64,000 nucleotides of DNA from Loxodes magnus (GCA_946699065.1 CAMPDV010001734.1:33897-97896), one strand, 5' to 3'; counted from the first letter of the stretch, positions 1-12,768 are shown. Program-made: numbers and translations. Notes: a model not told the origin generated them from the sequence alone.

Positions 1-2890
1 TTTTTTTAGAACTGTAATAAGACAAAAAAATTTTAAAATTTTTTAATTTCAAAAAAAATTCGAAATATTTTTTTTCGTTTTAGTTTTGAGTTAATTTTTT
101 TTTAAGAACAAAGTATATTTTTGGTTTCAGGAATTTAAAATTTTTTTAAGATTAATTTTGAAAATAAATATTTAAAAAGTAAAAAATGTTTTTACAGTCA
201 AAAAGCGTGAAAATTTATTTTTGTTTTTTTGCTCAGCGTTTTATACTACAAGAGATTTTTCGGACGGAATAAAAATTTTTAAAATTTTAATGCTAAGGCT
301 TACAAATTTTTTTTAAAGATAAAATCGTTAGAAGTATAAAAATTTTGTATATAAAAAGTATTAGAGAAATTAGTAATATTTTAAATATTTTAAAATTTCT
401 TTTTTGCTTTTTTCACTTCAGGAAATTTTAAAGATTGACAAAATTTTTAAGGAGATATATATTAAAAAGAGTAAATATTTTTAGATATATTTTAATAATG
501 TAAATAATTTTATCTACATAAATTGTTAATTACATCTCTCTAAATTTAAAATAAAAATATTTATAATATAGATTTATTTTATATAATTTTTACTTTTTAT
601 AATATAAGAATTTATTTATTTTGTTATTTTTGATATTTATTATAGGTAAGGATTATAAATTTAATAAAAAAACAGTTAGAAAATATTTAATTTTTTCATG
701 TATATTTATGAATTCAGAATTGCTAAATAGCAAATTATGATTAAAAATGTATTTTTCATCATAAAATAAATTAATTATAAATTATTAAAAAAGAGATGAG
801 AGAAAATAATATATTAAATAGTAAAGAAATTAAAATCTTTCAAGTTAGATCTTTTGAATGTTTGCTGATCTACTAATAAAGCTTAAAAGGTTTAATTTTT
901 TTAATTTGAGGAAACAATTTAATTTTTTATTGAAGATATGAAAATTATTTATTTAGATATTCATTAATTCAAATCCTAATATAATAATTTAATATCTAAT
1001 TATTAAAAAATTTAGATCGTTAATTTTAAATAATTTTAATTGATGCTTAGTGCATGATAATACTAGTTCTAAATTTATAATTAAGACAAAGATAATCTGA
1101 ATAATTTTTAAAGTAATACAATTTTAAATGTTAATTTTAAAATAATTATTCTATAATTTTACTAAAAAAGTTTACTTTTTTCAATCTATAAGACAAAATT
1201 TGAAATAACGTTGATTTTTTAAGTTTGAATTAATTCTGTGTATATTTAATCTCATAGCATAATAAAAGTTACTTAATAATTTTAAATTTAAATTTTTTAA
1301 CGAAAAAAGTGTTTGAAAATTTTAATTATTATAAATGCTTTATTTACCAAAAGATGCTTGCGAATTTTTTTAATCAATGAAGTATTAACTTCTAATGCTT
1401 GTGAAAAGTAGTTCTCATCATGTTTCTCTTTCTGAATGAAATTTGAAATAATTATAACAGATTTACTGCTAATCAGTTTTTGCAAACAGAGAATACATTG
1501 AGTAATGAATATAATTTCGAAAATCATAAACTTCTAACCCTTATAAAGCCAGATAATTAAAAAAAAAACTTTCTTCAAAATCTTGGAATAGACCGGGTAA
1601 CTCTCTAAGATTAGAGATATTATGACAATTTAAAATTTTACTTACTTCATTTTTTTATTATGCCTTAAATCTCATCATTTACTAATAAATCTTATTTTCT
1701 TCTTACCTTTTACTTCATTCTTTTAAGCCTTCTCCGTTTCCAACAATTAAAAGATTTTTGAATTTAGAATCCTGTGAAATATTTATATTTGCAAGTGTAG
1801 ATATAAAATTAATTATTCTTATTAAATAAAATTAATTAATGTAATTATTAAAATTAATCTTTAAAAAGCAATAATATATGTTAATTTCACATATGAATAA
1901 GTCATTTTATAAGATAAATATACTAGATAAGAACAAAAAAAGAAAATTTAAGGTAAAACTACAGAATGAGGTAGCTTTAAATATAACAAAATAAATAAAA
2001 TAAAAAGATTAAATTGTATTGCTTAAACTGATTAAAACACATAATTAATAATATTGGAGGCTTAATAATTAAAGAATTGGCTCTCATAATATATTAAAGT
2101 AAAACAAAAGCATCAAAATAAAATATTATAATAAAAAGAGAAATAAATGAACAATTTATAAATAAAAACATCTTTATAAAAGCTTTAATTATATATAATA
2201 AAAAATTAAAAAAGATAAATAAAAATAATGATAAGAAAACAAATATAAAAAATCTATTTTTAATTAATTAATAAAATTGAATATAAAAAAGCTAAACTTT
2301 ATTATAATATCATAAATTATTCAAACTCAGAAATAAAATAAAGTAATAAATCTTAATCTAACATTCTATGCCAAATTTTTCTATTTTGCTGATTCTTAAT
2401 TCTTAGAAATTTTATTTTGTCTTGATATAAAAATAAAATTTTAAATTTCATTTTTTTTTTAAGATATTCATTAAGTAATTTTAGAAGCTATATAAATGAA
2501 ATATTTTTTTAACTTAACGAATAATTAAAGAAGTTAGTAATAAATTAGTTTAAGAATAAAATAATAGATCTTAAATAAGTATTCTATATAAAGAAGAATA
2601 AATATGTTTTATATTTATTTAAAGTAAATACAAGATATTTAATTAAATCATAAGAAATAATAAAATAAATTTATATTTCATAGTAAATATAGTTTATAGT
2701 GAGATTAATAAAGAGATAAATCTTTAATAATAATTTAATAAACCTTAAACTATAAAATTTATAATTATTTCACTTTAATAAAATTCCTATTAAATGAAGC
2801 TTAAGATTTAATTCAGAACATCACTTTATTTAAGTTTATGTTTAAAAATGTTAAACTTCTTTTCTCACGTGGTTTCTTAAGTCTTCTTGC
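1..2890 (+). repeat. Dispersed repeat block A (left end outside the window)
   Basis: About 2.9 kb of very AT-rich DNA that is repeated, with small differences, at 43140-46062 in the same orientation. Similarity stops near 2890 here and near 46062 there. A diverged copy of the first 1.3 kb lies at about 9890-11460. The block has one GC-richer landmark at about 229-270 (core GCTCAGCGTTTTATACTACA, then CGGACGGAA). Apart from the conserved segment at 1297-1527 I see no convincing coding sequence. It is probably a mobile or satellite-like element, but no transposase was recognised. Confidence 0.8.
1297..1527 (-). other. Conserved possible coding segment inside repeat block A
   Basis: A 76-codon frame beginning MIFEIIFITQCILC that contains no TAA, TAG or TGA. 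The equivalent stretch in block B (about 44730-44950, minus) and an inverted, strongly diverged copy in block C (about 11822-12047, plus) keep much of the same amino-acid pattern, including FITQCI.CLQ. Differences between copies include K/E/R exchanges, as expected of a once-translated sequence, but block B has a one-base deletion. It could be the remnant of an element-encoded protein or simply a conserved repeat core. No family was recognised. Confidence 0.3.
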
Positions 2891-3639
2891 TTATTATCAT
2901 CGCTTATAAAATTATCTTTTAATTATACCTTTAACTCTATTTAGTTTTAATAGATATTTTAAAATATTTAATTTCTTTTTCTTTGTAAAATCTTAATATA
3001 ATTGAAAATTTATTTCTGATATTTATTAAAAATAAATGGTTAGTTTAAGTAGATTGTGTCTTATATTTGTATTCTTTACAAATTATTTAAGGAAATGTAT
3101 AAAAAGTAGAGATGATTGAAAATGTGTGTATGTATTTTGGTGCACACATATATTTAGTATATTTATGTGGGAAGTATTTAAAGTATAAGAATAAATAGGT
3201 AATTTGAAGATTGATATTTTGGTATATTAGTTGTTGAATATAGTTAATGAAATTAGTGATTTAAAATGTTGTATAGTTTTGATATCTGTAGTTAGTAAAA
3301 TTAGATAGTAATTTGAAATAATGTTGTTAAATATTTAAATGTTTATAATTATTGATTCCAACAAAATATCTTAAAATTTATAAACTAATAAATAATTATA
3401 TAAACATTATATTTAAATACATACTTTACTAAGATAGACATTACCAGATTAACCTAATAAATCAGCTTTGATTTTTATTAAATATCAACATAGACTATCA
3501 TTAATTAAAAATATATAGATAATATAACTTAACATAATATTATTTATTTACGTGACAACATCTTTATTTGGTTTGCCACTAATCAAAAAGTTTAAATTTA
3601 AAAATTATCTTAAGTATTATTCTATTTTAAATCTTTTTT
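2890..3639. other. AT-rich intergenic stretch
   Basis: No coding frame, RNA gene or repeat that I can support. It includes a GT-richer patch at about 3040-3330. Confidence 0.5.
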
Positions 3640-4278
3640 CTGATTCTTCTTCTTAGGATACATATTTTGCAGTAATCCATTCACCCTTTTTACTTAAAGG
3701 TATCTTGCTTCAATCGAGTTCGATTCAAAATATTCAATATTTTTCTTTATTGAGCAAATGCAATGTCCTTCAAGAGTTCATTTCCTATGTACATATTTTT
3801 CTGTTTAATAAACCTTCTGGAGTGCAGTATAAATTATTTATGGATTTTCATAACTTAAAGCTTCGAGTTTTTATTTTATAAGAATTTTCAGCAATATCTT
3901 AAATGTGACCATATTTCCTAAAATATCAGCATTAATTTCTATTTTTTACTATTGGAATTTTTGCTGGTTGGATATTCGGTTCCTTATCCATGGGATCATT
4001 TGTTGTTGTATTTTTTAGAAATAAGCTTTCAGTCAATTCTACTAATTGATTGAATTTGACTTCCATTTGTTCAATTTCAGATTGATTGGTTAGAAATTTT
4101 CATTTTTTAGTATTGATGTGTTAGACATTAGGTATGCGATTTTTCCTTCAAGTTCTTATACATTTCTTTAAAGTTTAAAATTCTCCTATTACATAGCTTT
4201 GAGTTCTTAGAGCATTTTTTGCTAATCGTAAATGAATTGGGATGAATCCTAAGAGACTTTTTACAAGAAATGTGGCAT
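3640..4278 (-). pseudogene. Retroelement ORF1-like protein, copy 1 (frameshifted)
   Basis: With TAA/TAG as Gln the minus strand opens from an ATG at 4278 (MPHFLQKVSQDSSQF) into a Gln/Glu-rich coiled coil containing MQQENFKLQRNVQELEGK. A frame change near 4090 leads to a second helical stretch (QMEVKFNQLVELTESL), then the motif CWYFRKYGH. After another frame change follow LYCTPEG and DWSKIPLSKKGEW, the W being a TGA codon. The same order, coil then C-x-YF then LYC(T/S)PEG then DWxKIP, recurs at 32840-33290, and parts of it at 47580-48905. Coiled coil plus a knuckle-like Cys/His motif resembles ORF1 (gag-like) proteins of non-LTR retrotransposons, and a LINE reverse transcriptase remnant lies at 12769. 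The family name is inference; repetition and homology among copies are seen directly. Confidence 0.5.
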
Positions 4279-4319
4279 TTTTTAATCATAGATAACAGCA
4301 ATAAAATAAGTTTAGTTTG

Positions 4320-5640
4320 ATTAATGGTTTTTTCAGGTTATAGTAGATAATTAAATAAATAATTTGGAAATTGGAATTAAATTTCTAAAAGTGGTGTTTT
4401 TTATCTGGAATATAAAGATATTTTGGGTATTGTAAATATAAGTAATGATATTAATGGTATAGTATAATGTTAATCTTGAGAGTATTAGTTATTATATTAT
4501 GTTATAATAGATTGAATGGTTGGTATTAATGGTTGAAATTAACTTGTTTGATTATATTAGTTTGAGAAATTTTAGAGAAGAACTGTTGATTATTGATTTA
4601 AATAATCTGTTTAGATAATACTATCTTTAGTTTAAATATTTGCATATAATGTTTAAGTTTATGAATTTACATATTACTTCTTCTAAAATTACTAATTCCC
4701 TTTGTATGTTAGATTGGAAAATAATAGTTTAATAATTTGAATTTGGTGATTTGAATAGAATTGAATTTAGAAAAGTGATATTAATTTGATAATTGATAAT
4801 GTTTACTAATGTAATTAAAGATGAAAAGATTTGCATTTAAGCTTTGTATCTATAAAGTTATTTTAGTTTTATAGAATATTAAGAATGATACAGTATGAGT
4901 TAAGGTTATTATTAGTTATTAGGTAATTTGTTGTATTAGTTGTATTCTATTATTAGTTTTATTTAGAAAGTGATCTGTTTAGTAAAATTTCAATTTTATT
5001 AAAGTTTTATCATTATGAATTATTTGCTGCTATCATTTAAGCTTAGCTTTAATTAGCATTGGCTTCAATTTAAATCTCTTAATTAGATTATAGTTCATCT
5101 ATTGAATTTACTTAATTCTCATAGTTTTGCTATTACATTTCTTAAACTATACTAATTATTTCATGATTTAGCTACTGTAATAAGTGGAGAAGTTAGTTTA
5201 AGTAATGAACTAGTTATTTTGGTAGTTTTTTGTGATATATATCAGATTTGAGTGACTAAAAATAATTCTATAATAGTTTATATTTCTAATACATTTTATT
5301 TATATAAGTTTTACAATATACTTTTGATATTTCTTAGTTACTTATCAAAGTTTAAATATCTCGTTCATATTTTGCTATATTAATTAGCATTTCATTATTG
5401 CTTCTTATCTATTAGTCATATTATCTTATTAAGTAAATCACTTTTCATTAGACTAATTCATTATATTACATTTCTTAAGTCACCAGTTTAATTTTAAGCT
5501 AAAGGTAAATAATATTATTATCAGCATTAGTAATATTGCTTTATCACTAATTTCATTATTTTACATTTAATACTATTATTCATTACTATTATTCCAAAAT
5601 TACTCTTTTATCTTCTTTTTACTACCATCAAAGCATATCT
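4320..5640. other. AT-rich stretch without recognised gene
   Basis: Low-complexity TA/TTAG-rich sequence. I find no conserved protein frame on either strand. Confidence 0.4.
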
Positions 5641-5649
5641 TTATTTACC

Positions 5650-6560
5650 ATTTTAACTATATCTTTAGAATTCAATTTCTACCATTATTTCTTATTTTTA
5701 CAAACATTTCCTAATCCTTTGTCTATTTTAGGCCATTTATCTTTTTATACCTTCCTTTCATTTTCATAATACGCTCTATCCAGTTTTTGCCAGTACTTTT
5801 GCTTATATTTTCTTAGTCATTAACTAAAGAGGTTACTCTATGCCCTTCTCCTTTTTTAATGCTTATTATTAGCATTTCATCACCTATAAAACTAAGAAAT
5901 TCATGCATTTGTCTTCGTTTAATTGGATGAATTATTAACGAAAGACTAGCGCTGCCTAGTTTAGATGCTCATTCTGCTTCTATGCTATGTGCTAATATAT
6001 CCATAAAGTAAATGACTTATTTACTGCTTTTGTTTTAATTTTATCCTTGAGCTTTTCTATTTAATTGCTTAATTCCTTTAACTAATCATTAAAACACCAC
6101 TGACTGTTTTTAAATAAGAACTATGTAAGATTACTTGAGACACCAATAAGGTGGCTTATAAGCACACAGTTGGAAGATTAGATTTATAATTAATAAAAAG
6201 TCTAGATTGCAGCATGCTTTTTCTAATACTCTTCTAGTCTTTTGATATATTTATAGTACTGCTTAAAGTTTGTTCATGTACTGCGTATTCTTAATGCTTT
6301 TTCTCATTGTCCAGTATCAACTTTAGTATCTTTATATTGCCTATTAATTCTTCATGCTTCTTCCATTTTAAGTCTTAAAAGATTTAATCGTTACCTTTAT
6401 TGATGCTTTGGATGTGGTTGAAGTTCCTGAATAGAGTCTTACTTTTTAATTACGATTAATGCCCACGTTGAAGAGAGTTTCTAAGTAGTTTAAATTGAAC
6501 GCGTATGAATTAGTTTTCCGGTTTTTGACTACAATTTTTAAGTAGTTACCTTAATAAATT
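5650..6560 (-). pseudogene. Coiled-coil protein remnant
   Basis: The minus strand gives Lys/Gln/Glu-rich helical sequence in at least two frames: NDQIFQDLKWKKHEELIGNI around 6370, then ELSNQIEKLKDKIK from about 6090, running to about 5650. The frame change lies near 6150. No catalytic domain or zinc-binding motif was found. Its composition resembles the coil parts of the RING proteins at 13540-14790 and 39300-41084, so it may be a decayed member of that family lacking the RING. No start codon could be assigned. Confidence 0.4.
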
Positions 6561-6769
6561 AATTATTAGGTTTATTTATTTAATTTATAGCAACTCCAGA
6601 TCTTTTGGAGGTTTATTGCATCTGTTTGTGCTTTCCCTATGAATTTCTAGCTTTTTTGAAATTAATTAAAGAAGAGTCACATTAAAAACTAGTTAATTCT
6701 ATATTTCGTCCATCTTTTTTATTAAAGAATAGATTTAAACATTACTTTAAGCTACTAATGAGTATGATT

Positions 6770-7620
6770 TGGATGATTTGGTGTTGAATGACTTAAGAAT
6801 ATAAATATCTCACAACTAGAAAGTAATAGAATTATAGAGTAAAAGAATGTTCTAGCAGTAAAATACTATCTTGTAACAAAATAACTTCAAATTATAAAAC
6901 TATAAAAATAAGTTAAAGGAATAGTCTAAGAGATTTAATTCCAAAATTTATATCAAAACCATAATATTCATTACAACCAGTTACAGACTCTTAAACAAAA
7001 CCATAAGTGCAATTTATCTTTATACCACTAAAAACACTACTATCAAAAACACAAACATAACACTTACAGAAACCATAATCATCTGCAAACTAGATTAATA
7101 CGTAGAAGCCAAATTTATTTACTTACTAAGCTTAACAATAATCATCTTTCATACAATCGGGAGTTAAGTTAGTAAATTATCAATTTATAATAGGAGAGAT
7201 CTAATTTACCAAATAGATCAAAAGTTTATTGCAGGAAAGAAAATAGCATACATGTTAGTTGAATGAGCTTCAAAGTATGTAAATATAAGTTTAATAAAGT
7301 TAGTAGTAAGTCTAGCAATAAATACTTCTTAAAATCAATAAATCAAAAATACTTAAAATACCTAGGAGAAAGCTTTTAATCTTAATCGACAAAGGTCGTA
7401 AATTAAGAAATCTAAATATCGATATCACTAAATTATAAATCTATGAATCTAGCAGTTAAATAAGATACTACTATAGAGTAACTAAAGAGCATGATATAAT
7501 AAGTTATACCCATGGTGATTGAAGATGGTTAAGAATAATAATGAGTTAGAATGAAACTAGACGATCTTATAATATGATGGGTAATAGCTGTAATGGAAAT
7601 GGTTTTAAAAATAATAATAA
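6770..7620 (+). pseudogene. Degenerate copy of the RING/B-box/ubiquitin-like gene (C-terminal half)
   Basis: Aligns by eye with about 40270-41100, the second half of the intact gene at 39300. It keeps the coil and the terminal ubiquitin-like region, where LYPWWLKMVKNNNELEW corresponds to LYWWSLDIYKNGNKLEN, followed by DGQQLQWKW. RING and B-box are absent and the coil contains indels, so it is a pseudogene. As in the intact gene, a TAA follows two codons after the last aromatic strand and intron-like units come next. The copy shows that the downstream arrangement duplicated together with the gene. Confidence 0.65.
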
Positions 7621-8150
7621 TATGTAGATGGTAAGTTTAAAATAAATAATCTTATTAATGGATGTAGGACACATTTCTAAAGTTTATTTTTAATATAGGT
7701 AGGTTTATTTAAAAATATTGTCTTAAAACACAGGAAGTAAGTTGACATTAAAGATTTTTTACACACAGGATGTAAGTTGACATTTAATATTGTATGGACC
7801 AATAAAGTAAATATTTAAAATTCTAATAAGTGAGTAATTTAAAATTTGACATATGTTTAAAGTTGGTAAAAGTGATTGTACTTTTTACAATATTAGAGGT
7901 AATTTGATTTGAATAATCCAATATATAATGTAATTGGAATTTAATTAATTTTGATGTAAGAAAGTTTATAGAATATCTTCCATTTATAGATTGTAATTTG
8001 TTTATGATTATTTTAATTTTAGGTGGTAACATATTTATTTTTTATTATAATAGAATGCAAGTTAATATCTAAAAAAATAAGGGGGTAAGTTTGTGGATTA
8101 ATATAAATAAAGGTGGTGTTGATTTACTTTAGTGATAAAATAAGGAGGCT
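7600..8150 (+). repeat. Run of intron-like units, diverged
   Basis: Downstream of the pseudogene are consecutive segments that begin GTAAG/GTAGG and end AG, separated by 3 bases or little more. Two near-identical units start GTAAGTTGACAT at about 7737 and 7772, the first ending ACACACAG, and spacers are GAA and GAT. Further GT...AG segments follow to about 8140. The arrangement parallels the array at 41150-41830 behind the intact paralogue. Confidence 0.45.
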
Positions 8151-8945
8151 AACTATATACTTAATTATGAATCTTATTAATTTAAATCTTTAAAAAATAT
8201 TAATAATTATTCTTTTTATACGTTTATATTAGTATCAGATATAATGATAGAATGATTATTTGAGTATTCAAAGGTTGGTTATAAGTATATAATAAACAAT
8301 TATTAGCTTTATTTGTGAGCATTAGAAAGTGTTTTTATTGTAGTTTATTTATGTTGTTTTATATATTTAATGAAAATAGCAAATATAATAAAATATATAT
8401 ATTTATTGATAAAATTTAATTTAACTTATGATGCTTGATAAATTTTATCATTTATAATTGTAGACAACCTAGAACCTTAATTATCATTTATTTTCCTCAT
8501 GCTCTAACTATATTTTTTTAACTCACTACTATACAACTTTCCAAATATCATTTAAATACACCTAATTAACCAAAATTTAATATATCAATTATTATACTTT
8601 AAACCTAACAAATCACCTTAAACGCAATCCTCTATTTTTATTCAAGCACAGCGCCAATTCCTAATATCAGTGTGTAGATTCTTTATTGCTAAAGATGGCT
8701 ATAAAAGTAAGAATTTAAACCTTAAAACTATTAAATACTATTAATACAAAAAATATCCAGTTTATAAAGCCTAAGTTTACTTATTTTATAAAATTGAAAC
8801 ACAAAATACAATCAATTATGATTTTAATTAATTATACTATTTTATAAAGCTATTTGCTAATCTTTTATCTTTAATTAGTTTTATATTTTTAAATCTATTA
8901 AATTTAAATAAAAGAGCTTTTTGAAAATTTTATACTTTTAAATCA
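8150..8945. other. AT-rich intergenic stretch
   Basis: Nothing recognised. Confidence 0.4.
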
Positions 8946-8949
8946 TTTT

Positions 8950-9720
8950 TTTATTTAGTTAATTTGGTTAATTTAGTCAATTTAGTTTATTTTTTTATTT
9001 TTTTGGTTAATTTGGTCAATTCGGTTAGTTTGTTTATTTCGGTTAATTTGATTAATTTGGTTAATTGGTTAATACGTATAATTTGGTCAATTCGGTGAAT
9101 TCGGTTAATTCAATGAATTCGGATATCTCGGTCGATTCGGCTAATTTGGATAATTCGGTTAATTCGGATAATTTGGTTAATTTGGTTAATTTGGTCGCTT
9201 TAATTAATTTGGTTAGATCGGCTAATTTGTATAGTTCGGTTAATTCGGATAATTTGTTTATTTTGGTTAATTCGGTTAATTCGTAAAATTTTGTCAATTT
9301 GGTTAATTTGGTTAATTCGGTTAATTTGTTTATTTTGGTTAATTTGTTCATTTTGGTTAATTTAGTTGCTTTATTTAATTTGGTTAATTCGGTTAATTTA
9401 GTTAATTCGTAAAATTTGGTTAATTTGGCTAATTAAGTAAATTCGGTTAATTCGGTTAGTTTGGTTAACTTGTTTAATTTGGTTAATTCAGTTAATTTGG
9501 TTAACTTGGTTAATTCGGTTAATTTGGTAAATTCGGTTAGTTTGGTTAACTTGATTAATCTGGTTAATTCGGTTAATTCGGTTAATTTGGTTAATTCGTA
9601 AAGTTTGATTATTTTGTTAATTTGGTTCATTTGGTTAGTTTGGTTAACATGGTCATTTTGATCAATTCGGATAATATTTTTATTTTGGTTTATTTGTTAA
9701 ATTTGGCTAATTAGATCAAT
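8950..9720 (-). repeat. 9-bp minisatellite, potentially coding for Thr-Lys/Glu-Leu repeats
   Basis: Dozens of degenerate copies of TTCGGTTAA/TTTGGTTAA (9-bp period). Because the period is a multiple of three, one minus-strand frame reads (L-T-K/E)n across the array without losing phase over at least about 9061-9630, apart from TAA/TAG codons that would be Gln here. The sequence includes LTELTKLTKLTKF. No flanking domain, start codon or homologue was found, so this is annotated as a repeat; translation is possible but unproven. Confidence 0.75.
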
Positions 9721-9889
9721 TAGGTATGGTATATTTTTGTTTTTTATTAAATTGTCTTAAAACATTTACAAAATTTTTTTTTAACTTATCGATTAGAACA
9801 AGTTTGCTCTTTATTTAACGTAATAATAAAGTAAAAGTTGGATAAAGAGATGCAAGTCATAATAATATCTCAAAAATGTAAAGAGTGCT

Positions 9890-12050
9890 GAGTATTTAAA
9901 TAATTTTTTTAAATTAAAATTTTAAGTAATGGCACAAAGTTTACGAATTGATTTAATTTATATTATTTTAGGACTAAATATGAGTATGAAGAAGTTAAAA
10001 TTTTTAAAATGTTTTGAAAAAAATAGTTGAAATATATTAAAATTAGTTTTGAAAAAATATAGATTTAAAACATAAAAATTTGATATATTATATGCAAATA
10101 AGAGAATAATATTTTAAGGAATTTTATTTCAAAAAAAAGCGCAAATTTTTAATTTTATGTTAGAGTTAAATTTTATTTTTCAATATAAAGTATAAATTGA
10201 TATGCTTTTTATTACAGAATTCGAAAATTTTTAAAGAGAATGTACGAATTCATTTATTTAAATTTTTAAAAGGTTTAAAATAATTAAAACATTCTTTATT
10301 TTTTGGAAATTAAAGAGTGGATAAAAATTATTTTATAGTTGAGAAATTGACAAGTTAAAAAATGAATTTTTTTAATGTTATGTGTTAGAAAACTTGAAAA
10401 TAAAAATGTCATTTTTAATTAAAAAGAAAATTTTAAAAATTTTGTGAAAATAAAAGAAAATTTTAAAAACTGAATATAATATGTCTAAGAAAGTTTTTTA
10501 TGTTAACTTTTAATTATTTTTAAACTAAACAAATAATTTTCGCTTTTTGTTCAGCATTTTATACTAAAGATTTTTGTACGGAATTTTTAAATTTTATTAT
10601 TTAGGCTAAAAAAATGATAATAAAAATAAAATAATGATAAAGTTAAAAATTATTAGATAATAAGTATTAGAGGATGTTTAATATTTAAAATAGTTATAAG
10701 ATTAATTTATTGTTTTTGGTAAGAATTTAGATGAAGAAAAGGTTAGTGTTTTAATAGTAAATATTGGATATATATTTGAATAATTGATTTGAAATATTGA
10801 TCCTATTAGTGATTTGATAGAATGTTTAGTTTTTTTAAAATAAGAATTGATGAATTTAGTTATATATTTAATATAGGTAAAGATAATGTAATAAAAAGAC
10901 AATTAATGATTTGATATGTATATTTATGAATTGAGAATTGCTAAAATTATAACTAAAAATGTATTTTTCTTTGTTAAATAAATTGAATATAAATATTTAA
11001 CAAATAGATGAGTGAAAAAACATATTAATTAGCAAAAAAGTTAAAATGTTTCAAGTTAGAACTTATGAATATCTGTTGATCCACTAATAAAGACTTGGTT
11101 AGTTTTTTGATTTGAAAAAGGAATTTTTGAATAGAAGATAAATTTAGAATTTGGATATTGATTAATTCTAAATGTGAATATAGTAATTGAATATCTATGA
11201 TTTAAAAATATAAAGGTTTGATATAATTTGAAGTTTATGCTTTGTGCACAATGATGTGAGCTAAAAAATGTATAATTAAGACATAATTTGAATAATAGTT
11301 TTTTAAATGATACAATTGTTAATTATAATTATATTTTATAATGTTACTAATAAATTACTCTTTTTAATTTATAAAACTAAATTTTTTAAATATCCTTAAT
11401 TTTTATAAATTTGAACTAGATTAAATCTATTAACATAATGAAAGGTACTTATTTTAAATTTAGATTTTTGAACTAAAATTAGAAGAAAAATAATAATATT
11501 AGTAAAAAAATTAAATTGATTTAGTAAAATCATTAATTTAATATTTATTGTCTATAAATCAAAATATACACCATGATAAAATCAATAACATTTTCAATAC
11601 TAGAAATCAACAAACCTCAACAAGTAGAACACCAGAAAGATCCAATTATTAATTATCAGATATAAGGCATAATTACAAAAATTACCATCATCAAAAAATT
11701 GTGATACAACTATTTTTAAATGTGATTATATTTCTAATCTAAGAGAGTTCTCTGATTGGATCCAAGATTTTGAAGGGTAAATGTTGAAGATTATCTGGTT
11801 TTAGTAATGGTTATATATTAAAATTTTCTAATTTATATTTATTACTTAATGTATTCTCTGTTTGCAGCAATTAGCAGAATTTACATATAATGACCATTAA
11901 AAATACATGCAGAAAAAAGAGTAGGAAGAGAATTAGTTTTCTGGAATATTAAAAGTTAATAGTTAAATGATTAAAAATATTAGCAAAGATCTTTTGATAA
12001 AGAAAGTATTTATGATAATTAAAGTTTTCAAAAATCCCTTTTTTAATAAA
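9890..12050. repeat. Repeat block C, diverged and rearranged copy of block A
   Basis: From about 9890 to 11460 the sequence follows block A positions of about 60-1290 in direct orientation, including a decayed landmark motif near 10545 (TTCAGCATTTTATACTAAAG). From about 11735 to 12050 it matches block A positions 1620-1300 in inverted orientation. The part between (about 11460-11735) has no clear counterpart. This direct-then-inverted order suggests a rearrangement of the element. Confidence 0.6.
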
Positions 12051-12169
12051 ATGATATTTTAATTATATTTTTATTGCTTAAGATTAATATAAAAATTAAT
12101 TCTTTTTAATAATTATTATATAGTAATAGATATATAAAATAAGATAGTAACTTTAATATTTTATTATTC

Positions 12170-12406
12170 TTTTTCTTTAATTCTGCTAATTCTACTCATC
12201 TAAGCTAACCATTCATTTTCTAAAAATCATCATCAAACTAATTACCTTAAATGTCAATCTTCCAACCCAGATATCGATAGATCAAAGTCCCCATGCTTCT
12301 TCCATGTAACCACAATATTTCTCTCACTTGCGCATCTTATTAATTCTAGAAAAATTTGAGCATCAAATGTTTAGACTAATCTTGCTAATTGATCCATAAG
12401 ACACAT
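12170..12406 (-). CDS. Small hypothetical protein or exon remnant
   Basis: A minus-strand frame from ATG 12406 (or 12397) reads MDQLARLVQTFDAQIFLELI, then SERNIVVTWKKHGDFDLS and GLEDWHLRQL, with mixed helical and strand character. Five TGA codons fall in the frame, three of them consecutive before FLENEW, so the real end could lie at one of these. No family was recognised. It lies between repeat block C and the LINE remnant. Confidence 0.35.
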
Positions 12407-12768
12407 ACTTTTAATTTACAGAAAGATGAATAATTACTTAAACCTTTAGAGCAAAAGGGGATACAAAGTACCATTACTTTATTTTAAGCTTATTAGACTA
12501 AAATCCCTTCAGCATAGACGTTATTGTTTAAGTAGCAAGGAAATCTTATTTTTTACCTAATAAATAATCTCAACCAATATGTTTTCAAGAATAGAGAGAG
12601 TTAAATAGAGAGAGTTAAAATACTTGGCTAGATAGTTAAGTTAATAGTCAAGTATTAGTAGCTATAGATCAGTAAATAAGGTAAGAAATAAATTAATATA
12701 ATAGAAATAACGATTACATATTAAAACTCAAAAAGATATATTTAAAAGAAAAAAACTAGTACACCAAA

